Positions 32,656-44,800 of a stretch of 64,000 nucleotides of DNA are shown piece after piece; the first letter of the stretch is position 1, and every line of letters begins with the position of its first letter. The notes under the pieces are model-generated. The model saw only the letters and a program-made list of their open reading frames with translations, was not told the origin of the DNA and ran no database searches. This DNA is from Hydractinia symbiolongicarpus (lineage: Eukaryota > Cnidaria > Hydrozoa > Anthoathecata > Hydractiniidae). The stretch covers positions 12,898,001-12,962,000 of the forward strand of contig NC_079876.1 in assembly GCF_029227915.1 (NCBI RefSeq). The letters are read 5' to 3'. The translations under genes and the position numbers were made by a program.

Positions 32656-34524
32656 TATGCGTGTTAAATTTAATTTTCTCTCTATAATATTGTTATATAT
32701 TTAAAACCAGTACTCAAACTTAACTAGATTTTAAAGGCAATTTTTATTTTAAATAAGTCAAAGTATATTAATAATTTTATTTTGACACAAAGCAAGTCTA
32801 AAATATGGGTACAATAAACCATTTAGTGGAATGAAAATAAAATTAAAAATGTATCTCATGCCTTAATTTCTCATTATTTATACTGGAAAAAAAATAAAGT
32901 GTGAGGAAGTAAATGGCATAAAAATACACAACAAGGTATATGCATAATTATAAGTGAAGAAGGTTTTTGTGTCATGCGTTGGTTTTCAAGATTAAAATAC
33001 GTTGTTCTTTGTTTGGTAAAAATAAATGTTACAAAACTATGGAAATATCACAGTGGGTGACTTAGTTTATTTGTTCAGCAATTATTTGCCACAGTAAATC
33101 TTTTCAAAAACAAAAATTTGCATTTGTGTTTGTAAAAATTTGTTGTCAAAATGTTTTTGATGTCTATTATTCTCTAAATAAATAAGTAAATACTGAATTA
33201 AGAAAAAAGTATTTATTTATTTTTTGGGCACACATCACAGACAATTATAAAGGACAAATTAGCAATAAATAACAACAAACAATAAATTTTTTGCCTTTCT
33301 TTAAAAATACAAAAATTTAGAAAAAATGTAAAAAAGAAAATTTTGGAAAGATATATATACAATACAAAAATAATCACATCTTTTACATTTCATCTGATCA
33401 GTTTATATGTAAACATTGACATATTGTCAAAACAACATGGCGGAGGTGACATATTTACACTTTAATAATTGTTAACACAAAGATCTTAATATTATTTACA
33501 AAAGATAACTAAGAACTCTTCCTTCAAATACAAACACAACAAAAAAAGTAATGTTTGCAGGCATACCATAAATTGTTGTGATTCAACATAAATAATATAA
33601 AAACAGCATACAAAATAACCAAATGTCATATTTTTTTGAGGAGATTTGAGAAGAAAACCTAAATTTAAAAAATAATTGAGGACATTTGAGATGTGAGGAG
33701 TTATGAGGAGGCGTGGTAACCCTGTACAAACACTCATAAAAAATAAATTAATCAGGAAAATTAAAAATAAAATAAAGACATATGTTAAGATTTATATACC
33801 CTGCCTTATACATAAAAATATATTTTTTCAGATGTAACATATGATTAAGAGCTGGAAAAGATGTGTATGATTTGTTTTGTTTTTAATCTTCATAACAAGC
33901 TTTGATAAACCTACTAATTAATGTATGCCACTGTGTGTTAAAATAAATAAAGCACTGTTTTAGGGGTTTAACAAGGTATATGATGATGTAAATATGTTTT
34001 AACCTATCCAGTTTATTATTCTCAGTAATGTTTCGAATAAACGCCCCCTTCTATGAAACACCCCCATCGAATAGACGCCCCTCCTTTTCAGTCATTTTTT
34101 AAATAAACGCCCCCATCGAATAGACGCCCCTTCCTCATAGGCAATAGTGAAAGTATACTTACTTAATCACTTTTTTCCTAAATCTTAGGTTTAAGGTTGG
34201 AAGCATTATGGTATTACTTATTTACCCTGATTATCATTTATACAAGCAATTCTTTCTGAGTATCTAAATTCTGCATAAGTATTTAAACTGTAAAGACTTA
34301 TATCTGGGAAAACAACAACAAAAATTTAAAATAATAAAAAGATTTATATAACTTTTTAAGCTCCTTTATATGAAATCAACAAGCCGTTTGTTTTATGATG
34401 ATTGAGCATTATGATGATTAGTCAATATTTCATTCATTTATGTATTATTTACAAAATTGTTTGAATAAAACATTACATATTTATTTTAATAGTTTAAAGT
34501 TAATTGAAAAATATATAAATTATG
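32656..34524. other. Intergenic region between MTG1 start and STRA6-like 3' end
   Basis: No gene is seen. It is AT-rich. A short G/C-rich duplication at 34037-34130 repeats AATAAACGCCCCC and CATCGAATAGACGCCCCT about 60 bp apart. AATAAA words on the minus strand (TTTATT on the plus) are frequent enough to serve as poly(A) signals for the STRA6-like gene, but none stands out. Confidence 0.5.
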
Positions 34525-36309
34525 TCAACACACTATCGTTGGTAACCTTGGTTTCACTATCTTGAATCTTTCCTTAACCAAACTTGGATTGTTTATCAAG
34601 GTGTATGCTAAAAACCATCGATTAAAAGCAACTGAGTTAACAATGTGTTGTCTGCGAACAATACATCTTGAATCAGTGAACAAACAATAACCGTCTTCTA
34701 AAATAGTTGAATCGCTCTTGCAAGATTCATTTAATAAAATTTGACAAAAATATCTCATAATTGGGTTTTTATATGAAGCTTGAACATGCAAGAAACCAAT
34801 GTATGCTAAAAAACCACTATCAAATTTTTGGAAAAACTTGGAAATCATTGCGGTATGGTCAATTCGTCCAAGAAACAAAATGCTGACCAAAAATGCTTTG
34901 AAAGATCTGGATAAGCATGATACAGCACCAATAACGATATTGAAGAAAAAGAAAAAGTACATGGCAATATGGTAAATTTTCAAATTTCTTACATAGATCG
35001 CAATTGTTGATAAGGGCTTCACAGTGAAAACTTTGTATGCCAGCAGTAATTGCAGGAGATAAATTATCAAAGGCATAAGCAAGTATGATGCAAGGTACCT
35101 TATAAGATTTTCCGCAACTTCTTGAACAGATGGAAAATCAACTGCCAAAACAATAAATCCATATATCAGGAAGAACAAAATGAAAAATACAATGAAAAAA
35201 ACAATCATCCCCCAGGTCATGTATGCAACCAAATAACCAGGAAAGAATAAATTGTAATAAACCATTAATCGATAGTTAACAAGTTTGGAAATATCAGTTT
35301 TTTTGCCAGCATACAGAGTTAACACATTTGCACGGTGTGAATAGATAAAGTGAAGCAGTAGCAGACCATACACTATTCCAGTTACAGCAAAGGAAACATA
35401 AAATGAAATGTAAAAACCTTCCATTGTTTTCTTAAGTGTTGGGTATATGTTTTCGGTTGAATTGATATTAGACTCCAGTGAAGTAAGAAGAATCCCATTT
35501 GCTTTACTGAAACCATATATGGATAAAACAGCCAGATAATAATACACAATCACGATAACCACGATAGATGATAAAAACACAGTAGAAAACTTAAACCAAG
35601 GCTTGCTGTATCTGCTGTACAATCTTTTGAGGAAGTTGCTGCTATAAAAATCTACAACGTCTCTTGAAAGGACATTAAGCGCTTTCTTCACATAAGTAAT
35701 TTGATAGTCGTTCACTAGTTTATGCTCCAGTAACGGTCTGCAGTACACTCCTTGCTTCAAATTTATGTAACAATTTTTAACAAATATTCCAAAAAGAGCC
35801 AACATGCTTAAAATGCTGGGTAAGTTTTCCATAACATTTACCAAAATAAGTTCCGTAACATTAAAGGAGCAGGAGTAATAACAAGACTGTAACAACACAA
35901 AAATTAATTTCCACAATGTAAACAATGCACCAAAAACATACGCCATGACAACATATGAAGAATTAATACAAGCAAATAACGGAAAGTTTATCAGTCCAAT
36001 CTCTATAATATAAATAGTACCACAAAAAGCCTGCCCAATAACCCCAGGCAGAAACACAAGAACAGTGGAACTGTTCATTAAAAGATGCACAATATCTCCA
36101 ATCATTGATGCAAAAGCAAGTATTACCATGAAGCGATTCTTATCATTGTCCAGTAGAAACAGAAATGGAGCAATAACTTTAACTTGTCTAGTTTTATAAT
36201 ATTCGTAAGCATAAAGTACAAAGATTATCAGCAATGAAGGTATAATAGTATAATGCTGCAGCATAGCTATACTTAACACTGGTTGACATGTTGCATTTGT
36301 TGAGCTCAT
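34525..36309 (-). CDS. STRA6: STRA6-like multi-pass membrane receptor
   Basis: A single intronless ORF of 594 aa, close to the length of vertebrate STRA6 (about 670). Nine or so hydrophobic segments can be seen, starting with HYTIIPSLLIIFVLYAYEYY. The C-terminal half is diagnostic: RNLKIYHIAMYFFFFFNI, then LSRSFKAFLVSILFLGRIDH, then FLAYIGFLHVQASYKNPIM, then FNRWFLAYTLINNPSLVKE, which correspond to the STRA6 stretches with YTLLHNPTL. STRA6 binds the retinol-binding protein and moves retinol across the plasma membrane. In invertebrates, without that carrier, the ligand is unknown. A 3' splice site (TTTATTTAG) lies 17 bases upstream of the ATG, so a separate 5' UTR exon or trans-spliced leader is likely. 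Confidence 0.85.
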   Translation of the reverse strand: MSSTNATCQPVLSIAMLQHYTIIPSLLIIFVLYAYEYYKTRQVKVIAPFLFLLDNDKNRFMVILAFASMIGDIVHLLMNSSTVLVFLPGVIGQAFCGTIYIIEIGLINFPLFACINSSYVVMAYVFGALFTLWKLIFVLLQSCYYSCSFNVTELILVNVMENLPSILSMLALFGIFVKNCYINLKQGVYCRPLLEHKLVNDYQITYVKKALNVLSRDVVDFYSSNFLKRLYSRYSKPWFKFSTVFLSSIVVIVIVYYYLAVLSIYGFSKANGILLTSLESNINSTENIYPTLKKTMEGFYISFYVSFAVTGIVYGLLLLHFIYSHRANVLTLYAGKKTDISKLVNYRLMVYYNLFFPGYLVAYMTWGMIVFFIVFFILFFLIYGFIVLAVDFPSVQEVAENLIRYLASYLLMPLIIYLLQLLLAYKVFTVKPLSTIAIYVRNLKIYHIAMYFFFFFNIVIGAVSCLSRSFKAFLVSILFLGRIDHTAMISKFFQKFDSGFLAYIGFLHVQASYKNPIMRYFCQILLNESCKSDSTILEDGYCLFTDSRCIVRRQHIVNSVAFNRWFLAYTLINNPSLVKERFKIVKPRLPTIVC

Positions 36310-36326
36310 CTTGTTTAGTTGCTTTT

Positions 36327-38593
36327 CTAAATAAAAGAAAAAATAAACTTTTAATAAAAGCTATTTCACTTTCCTGATTTCTTTTTAAATTTATGGAACG
36401 GATTAGCTAAAAATATACAATTTCACATTTAATAGGCACTTTAGTCAGGTGACTAGAATGTCTCAAATTTGATAGCAGGATTTAGGCTGCTCTTATAATT
36501 TATATAAAATTGATAAATTCTCATATAAAACAAAAAGAAATATATCTTCATTTGGGCAGATATCAATGCTGAAATTTTAATAATCTGGATGATAATATAT
36601 AATACTAGTCGATAAAGAAAATCCACTCAGACAGGATAACAAGTGTCATGTGAATTTTAATGACGTCACCATCTACAAAAGAAATTAATTTAGAAACTTG
36701 TTTTCACGTTGCCTCCATTGTGTGGAGCTTAAAGAGATAAAAAGGTTTAAACATTTTGCTGAGGTCAGCAACGTCCCCACAGAGTACAATTTTTTTTTTA
36801 TAAATTTGTATATCAGTTATCATATAGATCTTGAAACGCTGATAAAAAATGTATAGGATGTGCTTTTGACAAAGGGTTGCAGAGAAAAATATAGATTTTT
36901 CCACAGGCCTTATCACAAGGCAAACGGAAAGACAATGGGAAAGATCTGTCATATAAATTTTATTGACATCAGCAAATATTTTAGTATATTGCACATTGCC
37001 CTTTACCAAAAAAAATAAATCTAAAAATGTCAAAAAGTAGGTGTGCAAGAAGTAATTCCTAAGTTAACACAGATGTTAAAAAAATCTTATTACAAAATGT
37101 AAAGAAAAACAGCTTGAAATTCTAGTTGATCACAAAGCAACAGTAACCAAGTTACAATAACTGACAGTCACAACATCTTATGTGATTATGTTAAAAACCT
37201 TCAATATTTTAATCTGAAGTGACAAAAAGAAAGGCCTGCAAGAGTAAGCACATATCTATGAAAATAAGTTTTTTACACATTTTAAACAAAATGCTTATAC
37301 AACAATATCAAAAAGCCATAGTTTGGAAAACATCAAATTTAAATCTCGAAAAATCATTTATTCAGTTGCATACAATCTTCTCCCGTAAAAATATACACAA
37401 AATGTAAAAATTAACTGGTTAATTTTTGTCTGATGATCCGTACTGCCCTTTACTAAACATTTTAAACTGAAATGTCAAAGAGGCAGGGAGCAAGGAGTAA
37501 ATTTGGAATAGACAAATATCATTGTTTGTTTTTAAAGAAACAAAAAAAAATCAGTTCATTCAGCATGTTGTATATTGCCATTACCCATAGAAGGTTATGA
37601 AACACATCAAATTATAGAAAAATCAGTCATTTCAGTGCATACAGTCCTTGGCCAACAAAAACAGTTTCAGTGAGAAAATTTAGTAATTTTATTATCATCA
37701 CGAAACAATTATTATATTATATATATATATATACTACAAAATTTTGTAAAATTATCAACAAAAACATGAAACCATGAAATTTTCTTCTAGTAAAAATGAG
37801 ATCACATACTTTTTCCCAACAAAAGTTTACAATTCGAAATATAAACAGACATTAGCTTCACAACAGCTTACAATGAAAGTAATTCTACAAAAATTTGTTC
37901 TCCCAGTATGTTGCATGTGAATGCTTGTACACTTAGGACCATTTGATTTTCAAATTAAATTGAAAATCAAAATTATTCACAAATTTTGATTTTTGATTTT
38001 CAATTTATATAGTTGAAAATCAAATGGGTCTAATGGTACACGCATTCATGTGGTCTATTTCCATAAAAGTTTACACAAAATTTCAAAAAACAGCACTTTG
38101 CAAGCCAAAAATATAAACTGACAACCATCGTCTCATAATTTTTTTTTAAGCTAAAGTCATAAACCCACATAAATTTCCAATCTAATGTCAATAACCCCTG
38201 TAAAAATAACTTGGCATTTTGCACGTAGGCTGACAAAAGTTTATCAGGATGAGGAAACAAAACAATAAAAAATAACTTAACACACACACTTTAAATTCAA
38301 TAAAATTTGTTCCACTTGTCATATTGTGGTCCCCTTGTAAAGTTTACAGGTAATATGAAAAAAAATGATACTCGATGGACATAAACAATGAGTAACACTC
38401 CTAAAAGTTCAAGAAAGATTTTTTAGCTAGCTAGCGTGTTACATCCTAAGAAGAGAAGTTTCACTACTAAGGTACCTATAAATACCTAAAAAAAAGAGGG
38501 AGCCTTGAAGCTAACATTAGCTAGCTAACAAAACATTAGCTAAGACACTCAGTTATAAATACTGGGCTGGGAAGACTTAGCTACGTCTATAGC
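36327..38593. other. Noncoding region upstream of the STRA6-like gene
   Basis: No gene is seen; the open frames here are short and lack motifs. Loosely repeated A-rich blocks (AAATTT, CACAAAATTT, CAGTTT words) fill 36.7-38.3 kb, suggesting an old degenerate tandem or insertion. A long inverted repeat sits at 37915-38053. GCTAGCTAGC-type words cluster at 38420-38560. Confidence 0.4.
37915..38053. repeat. Long inverted repeat (hairpin, arms ~65 bp)
   Basis: The left arm (GCATGTGAATGCTTGTACAC and on through GACCATTTGATTTTCAA) is the inverse of the right arm (TTGAAAATCAAATGGGTC on through GTACACGCATTCATG), with a very short loop near 37981. Pairing is imperfect at several positions. It may be a foldback element. 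No coding capacity. Confidence 0.7.
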
Positions 38594-39063
38594 ACGAGGG
38601 TGCCGATAAGCCGCATACGCCGTAAAAAGTGCGGGCGTTTTCGGGCGAGTTCGGCGTTTTTAAAAAAATATAAGGATTCGCCCGAAAGAACCTGCATAGG
38701 CCCGAATAATGCCCGAAAAAGAAAAAAAAACCAGACACTAATGTGATTCAAAAAATCTATAAAAATTAAAATAAACTTACTATGTGGTAGTGAAGTTCTT
38801 AAAAGAACTGTTTTTGATGGTTTTTGATAAAGTTTACTTTATAAATAACTTATATATAAACTATATTAACTCCTTTCTCTTCAAGCGCCTTCTTCCCAAA
38901 TATCGTCCGCATGGTTTGTTACAAGGAATTGCATTTTGGGAATGTTCCGGGCGATTTCGGGAAAGTGCGGCCGATTTCGGGGGGCAAACGCCAATTTTAT
39001 TCGAAAAGTCGCCTGAACTCGCCCGTATATATGCGGGCGTTTGCGGCTTATCGGCACCCTCTT
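38594..39063. mobile_element. hAT-type MITE, 470 bp, with 8-bp target duplication
   Basis: The terminal inverted repeats match from GAGGGTGCCGATAAGCCGCA (38597) to TGCGGCTTATCGGCACCCTC (39042-39061). The flanks on both sides are TCTATAGC (38586-38593 and 39064-39071), a perfect 8-bp target duplication, which is the hAT signature. The interior is GC-richer, with CCCGAA and CGGGCG words in both orientations. It encodes no transposase. Confidence 0.85.
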
Positions 39064-39071
39064 TCTATAGC

Positions 39072-41026
39072 TAGCCATAGTAAAAAACATATAAAGGAAA
39101 ACAATAAAAATTATGACATTCGCAGTTAGTTTAACAAACCAAAACTTTCTATTTCGCTGGAATAATTGTTTGGTAGCCAGCTAACAGCTTTATGCAGCAT
39201 TTTGAATTTTAAGACAAATATATTAGTTATGCACCAGTGGATACATAATTATGCAAAAAAATGTAAACAAATGCTAGCTTTTTTATAAAAAACGCGATAA
39301 AATATAAAACTCCAATGCAATTGGATTTGAGAATGTGATTTTCCTTGACAATTTTTAGTGTGCTACATATAAAAACGGAACGTCTAAAAATATCAAAATT
39401 CTTACTTTTCTCAATTCCAATTCACTTGAAACTTCAGCATTCATTTTGTACTTTTAACTTTACTACTTCTAGCTCCACTCTTTACTTCCGAAGTAACTTT
39501 TTGTGGCTTTCAACTTAACTTTTCTTCACTTGGACTTTTCTTTCATTTTCATATCTTCGTTTTTGAAACACTTTACTTTTTGCATTTTCCTTTTTGTTGT
39601 TTTGTGTCGATGGTAACCCTCTTCCAAATTATATGTTTTTTAATCCACTCTACTTCTCCACTTTGACTTTTCTTGCTCTTAATATCTGCACTTTTTAATG
39701 ACTCAGGGATCGTCAAAAATGAGAAATTATTTATCCGCTTCTTTAGTTTGCCTTTTGTCAAGAACTTTGTCGATTAAATTTTATGTTTGTTTGTTTTTAC
39801 GCTAAGGGAACTTTCTATTTGAATGCTGTCCCGTTCAAAAATGTGTATTTGAGCGAACCACATTGCTTATTTTTATCACGTGGTTTCTAACCGTTGCGAG
39901 ACAAATGCACACAAAACAAAAAAACTTGAAAAACTCCCGCATTCAGGTGGGAAAAAATATTGCGTTTGCAAAAGTGACAGACACACACATGGAACTGGCG
40001 TATTATTATAGAGCTGGTTCTGCCATAGCAGAAAAAAATTATTTTCAAACTTTAATTTGTAAGAATTGTGTAAGGAAAGGTAACAAACCAGTACTATTGT
40101 GATAGAAGGAACAATTTGAATAATTGCTTCCAGAGAAAAAAGTAGAGGAAGGAGACCTCATTCTCAAGACAATTGAAAAACATTTCAAACAACCAAGCTC
40201 GGAATATGTCAACACTTTACACAGAAATATAAAAGTAAAAAACTGGTGAAGCAAAAAAATTTGATTTAAATTAGCCAAATTAGGGAGTATCCAAAGATGC
40301 GCTGCGTCATATGTAAATATTGCCAAAAATAACTATTGTGATAAACTGACATGTATAAAATTTGGTCACCCAGAACCAGATTCCACTACAAACTCTCAAC
40401 TAAGACAGGTTAAAGGACAAATTGCCACCCGGGACAGCTTAAGAACACAAACTTTCAACAAAAAATGCTTAAAAACACAAACTGTCAACAAGAACAGCTT
40501 AAAAACACAAACTTTCAACAAAGACAGCTTACAAACACAAAATATTCTTAATAAACAAGGAAAATGGTTATCATTTGAAAAATATAAAGAAATCGAACCT
40601 AGCGGCAAAAACGTGGTAAAAAAAAGACACCTGTAAATGCCTGAATAACTTGCCAAGCGGCTACAAATAAAACTTTTGTAACGTATATGGACAAAAGTCA
40701 TTTATAGACGTAAACTAAAATGTTTATCTATATTTCTCTGTATTTATACTAACAAATGTTAGGATCTAAAGAACTAACTATCAATATAAAATATATACTA
40801 GAATGTCATTGTCATTACTTTCCAGTAAGAAATAACATATACAACCTGCAAAACAGCAGCAAAGGAAACTATCATGAATTATATACAACCTGCCAATCGA
40901 CAACAAATAAAATAACCCTTCTGACAGATTCACGGAATCAGACAGAAGACCTGACTCAAATTATCATAAAGAGTTGGTGGGTCGGGAAAACCTGATACCT
41001 TGCAGCAACCTGCAAAGAAAAAGGAT
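39072..41026. other. Noncoding stretch with a short tandem repeat
   Basis: No gene is recognised. A tandem repeat of about 33-bp units with AAAAACACAAACTTTCAACA covers about 40437-40545 (roughly four units). The rest is unassigned AT-rich DNA. Confidence 0.45.
39404..39445 (-). other. Possible short 5' exon (minus strand)
   Basis: On the minus strand an ATG with good context (TACAAAATGAATGCTG) is followed by about 13 codons (MNAEVSSELELRK) and then a consensus donor AA|GTAAGA. It could be the 5' exon of the STRA6-like gene, in which case it would act as a short upstream ORF because the frame stops in the next exon. It could also belong to another gene. There is no other support. Confidence 0.25.
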
Positions 41027-41039
41027 AAGTGTAAACATA

Positions 41040-41460
41040 CATGTTTCATCATTTTCTTATGGCCTGTGTAAGAAGTGTTATGTTGTACGGTAGTGAGACA
41101 TGGGCAGTAAAGCAGGAAGATCTTGACCGTTTAGAAAGGAATGATATGAGAATGGTTAGGTGGATGTGTAACGCCAGTCTGAGAGACAGAAAGAGTTCAG
41201 ATGAGCTAAGAAGCAGGCTAAGTCTCCGTAGAATTAAAGATGTTATCCAGATAAGAAGATTGAACTGGCTGGGGCACTTGGAAAGAATGGAGGAGGATAA
41301 TTGGGTAAGAAAGTGTAGAGACTTGATAGTTCCTGGGGCTTGAGTGTAGATCTAACACAGTCTAGATCAGATTGGAAGAGGGTCATTAATATACCCCGTC
41401 CAACCCATGCTAGCATGGAAAACGGATGTTAAGGCGAGAATGATGATGATGATGATCATC
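41040..41460 (+). mobile_element. 5'-truncated LINE with 13-bp target duplication
   Basis: The open frame (41041-41343) encodes MACVRSVMLYGSETWAVK, then RLERNDMRMVRWMC, then IRRLNWLGHLERME: the extreme C-terminus of a LINE reverse transcriptase protein. It ends early, with the usual proline/lysine-rich linker missing. The 3' end is a (GAT)n run. The 13 bases AAGTGTAAACATA occur at both borders (41027-41039 and 41461-41473), proving target-primed insertion of a truncated copy. Confidence 0.9.
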
Positions 41461-41473
41461 AAGTGTAAACATA

Positions 41474-41864
41474 ATAATTTTTTTTTGAAAAAAGAGCCTT
41501 TTGCACAAAAATTGCAGATGTATCAAAACAAACATGACAGTGGAGTAGTGATGCAGGGTCGGAGCCACCTAAATCATGTCTGTATGCAATAGCTAGAGTT
41601 AGTAAACTTAACTATTGTTATAAATATCTGAGAAGTTTTAAATGTTAGAATAAAAGTGTAAGCTGGTGGGAAAAAAGAGTGTTTGCCTGGTATAGGAGCC
41701 TTCTGGTACATGCTATGAGCCTTCTTACTCTTGTTTAAATAGCGATTGTTTCTTTTCTTACCTACAATGATGGTCAAATAGTATTTATATTGCTGTGATT
41801 GTTCGCAAACACCGAAATTTCTAATATAAAGTTGGACCGGCATCCGTAAATTGAGTTAGAACAT
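41474..41864. other. Short gap without gene
   Basis: AT-rich DNA between the LINE fragment and family X copy B. I see nothing coding in it. Confidence 0.4.
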
Positions 41865-44800
41865 AGCAAAGCGGAGCCCATTTTCTCCTTATATAAGGCA
41901 AATATATGTGAAAAGAAAGCACGGTGGATAGTATATAGGATTTCTATACAATTTCCGAGCCTCGTCCCCCTATACATTAAAAATATCAAAAATTCCGCCG
42001 TTTTGGGTCAGTTTCCAAGCGATATAATATAGTCATTCTTAAGTATATTTTTTAGTGAGCGAGTCAACATGTTTTCAGCACGGCGATGAAGTTTTTGTTG
42101 TTTTTTAAATATGGTTTAAATATGAACCGTTAACCGTTAAAGATGGCGGCACGAAAACATAAACAAGAAACTGAAAGTAATTAATTAGTAAACACATCTA
42201 CGCGAAACTTGTGTTAAGACACGAAACGGGTTTCAAAAGATTAACAAATTAATAATCACTTACTTCTTGACATTGTTGACTGCTGTTTAAACTGAAATTC
42301 ATGGTATAATTGACACACGGCTTACATCCAACACAACGCTGAAAAGACTTTACGCAATTAAAGATTTGTTTTGTTTAAAGATTTGCTTTAAAAGGGCACC
42401 CTCCTCATCGGGGACCTCTTAGGTAAGCCAGTAAACTTAAAATTTATTCTTATCTGACAGTTGGTGTTTGCAAAGAGTGTTTGGTATCAAATTTAAGATT
42501 TAAAGAAGGCGCATTATAAAGGCACCCTCCTTATCGGGGTTCTTTGAGTTAGGAGAGAAATTAGTTTTAGTGTATTTGTTTTGCGTCTATCGATTGTACT
42601 GAAACAGCATGGATGGAATGATTAAACGACTATTTTATAATGATCAACCACCACCACAAGACAATGATTCTGAGGAAAGAAAAACAAGTTTGGGTGAAAA
42701 TTCTATGGTTGAAAAAGGAAATCAATCTTCTGGAAACACTGCTATACCCAACACAAAATGGTTTGAAAACTACAATTGCACGCATTGTGAGAAGAAATGC
42801 AAGAGTTCCTCTGGACTTAAATTGCATTTAAAAGCCTGTAAACATAACCTGGTGATAAAAAACCCAGAAAATACAAGGAAAATTAAAGAAGTCATTGCAG
42901 GTGTGTCTTTAACGGAAACTTCAAAAAAGGAAAACATAAAATTGAAGTCAACAACACAAAGCTCAGGTGTCAAAACTTTGGAAAATCATTACGAAACCAC
43001 TGTTATAAATAGAAATCAAGCACAAATCAAGATTTGGGGTGATCATACGTTAGATGACGTCATACAAATCTTCAATGCCACGTACGACGAAGTTGTGCAC
43101 TGGAGAAGAAACTTGTTTTTACTACCAACAGGTGCAGAAGAGAAGAGAGATATATTACTGAAACAATAAGACTCACAGAGATCTTGAACCAACAAGTAGA
43201 TTTATTAAAGGGGATTTCTATCAAAGCAGTTATGACGATGCCGATGCTTCTACTACAAAAACCATCATTACAAGTCCAAAGCGAAGGATCACTCTGAATG
43301 TCTTAACCGTAGATTAAATCTCTGGGTGGAAGGAAGATTCGATGATTTGATGAGAGAATCGAGGACTATACAATCTAAAATCCCAAAACCAAATTCCCTG
43401 AATACTCCAGAGCAGTGCGCTAAAAATTTCGCAAAACTAATGCTTCAAGGAAAGATACATGCTGCACTAAGATTATTGGATGATAAGATGTCTGGTGGAG
43501 TACTGGATCTAACTGATGAGACAGTCCAAGAACTGAGGTTGAAACATCCAAATCCTGTTGACGCTGATGAATCTGTGCTTCTCAAAGGGGAAATCCCATT
43601 TATCGATCCTGCTATTTACAACAACATAGATGAAACAACAATATTGAAAGCCGCACTTTGTACAAAAGGTTCAGCAGGACCGTCAGGAATGAATTCAGAT
43701 GGCTGGAGACGTATATTAGTGTCAAAAAATTTTGGAAAGATCGGCGTGGAATTGAGATCATCTTTGGCTCGGTTTGCGAAAAATCTTTGTACAACTGCAT
43801 TTGATCACACAGAAGGCAATTCACAGGAAGCATACATCGCTTGTAGGTTAATATCACTAGATAAGAAACCTGGTGTGCGGCCTATTGGTGTGGGGGAGGT
43901 TCTTCGAAGGGTGATTGGAAAGTCCATAATATCAGTAATCAAACCGGAAATACTTGAAAACGCTGGTTCTCTCCAATTATGTGCTGGTCTACCTTCTGGA
44001 TGTGAGGCAGCTGCTCATGCCATGACAACAATTTTTGAAGAAGAAGGAACAGACGCATTACTTTTAGTAGATGCTACGAATGCTTTTAACTCACTTAATC
44101 GGAAAGTGCTACTTCATAATATCCGATACATATGTCCAGCTATGTCTACGTATATACAAAATTGTTATAGCTCACCATCGAGGCTGTTTGTTATGGGTGG
44201 GAAAGAAATATTATCGGCAGAAGGAACAACTCAAGGTGACCCGTTCGCTATGCCAGCTTATGCAGTTGGAATTGTTCCTCTTCTCCCGCTGTTGAAGAAT
44301 GACGTGGAAGATAGAAAGTTGAACATAACTCACTGCGCTTATGCTGATGATCTGGGAGGTGCCGGAAAAATATTTGAATTAAGAAAATGGTGGGATAAAG
44401 TTGAGCATTATGGTCCATTATTCGGCTATTATCCTAAGGCATCAAAATCATGGTTAATAGTAAAGGATGAACATAAATTAGTAGCTGATGATGTCTTCAG
44501 TGACACGGAGATAAACATCACTACAGTTGGAAATAAATATCTTGGCAGCTTTATAGGTACACAAGATGAGAAAGAAAAGTACATCATTGGGCTAATAAAT
44601 GAATGGATTGTTCAGATAAAGAAGTTAGCTAAAATTGCACTTTTTCAACCACACGCTGCCTATGCTGCTTACATAAGTGGATTCCAACACAAATTTAACT
44701 ATTTTATCCGGACAGTACATCAAAGTACTGGACGATGTTATCGACAATACATTGATCCCAGCATTGACAGAGGGACATAAATGTACCGAAAACGAGAGAA

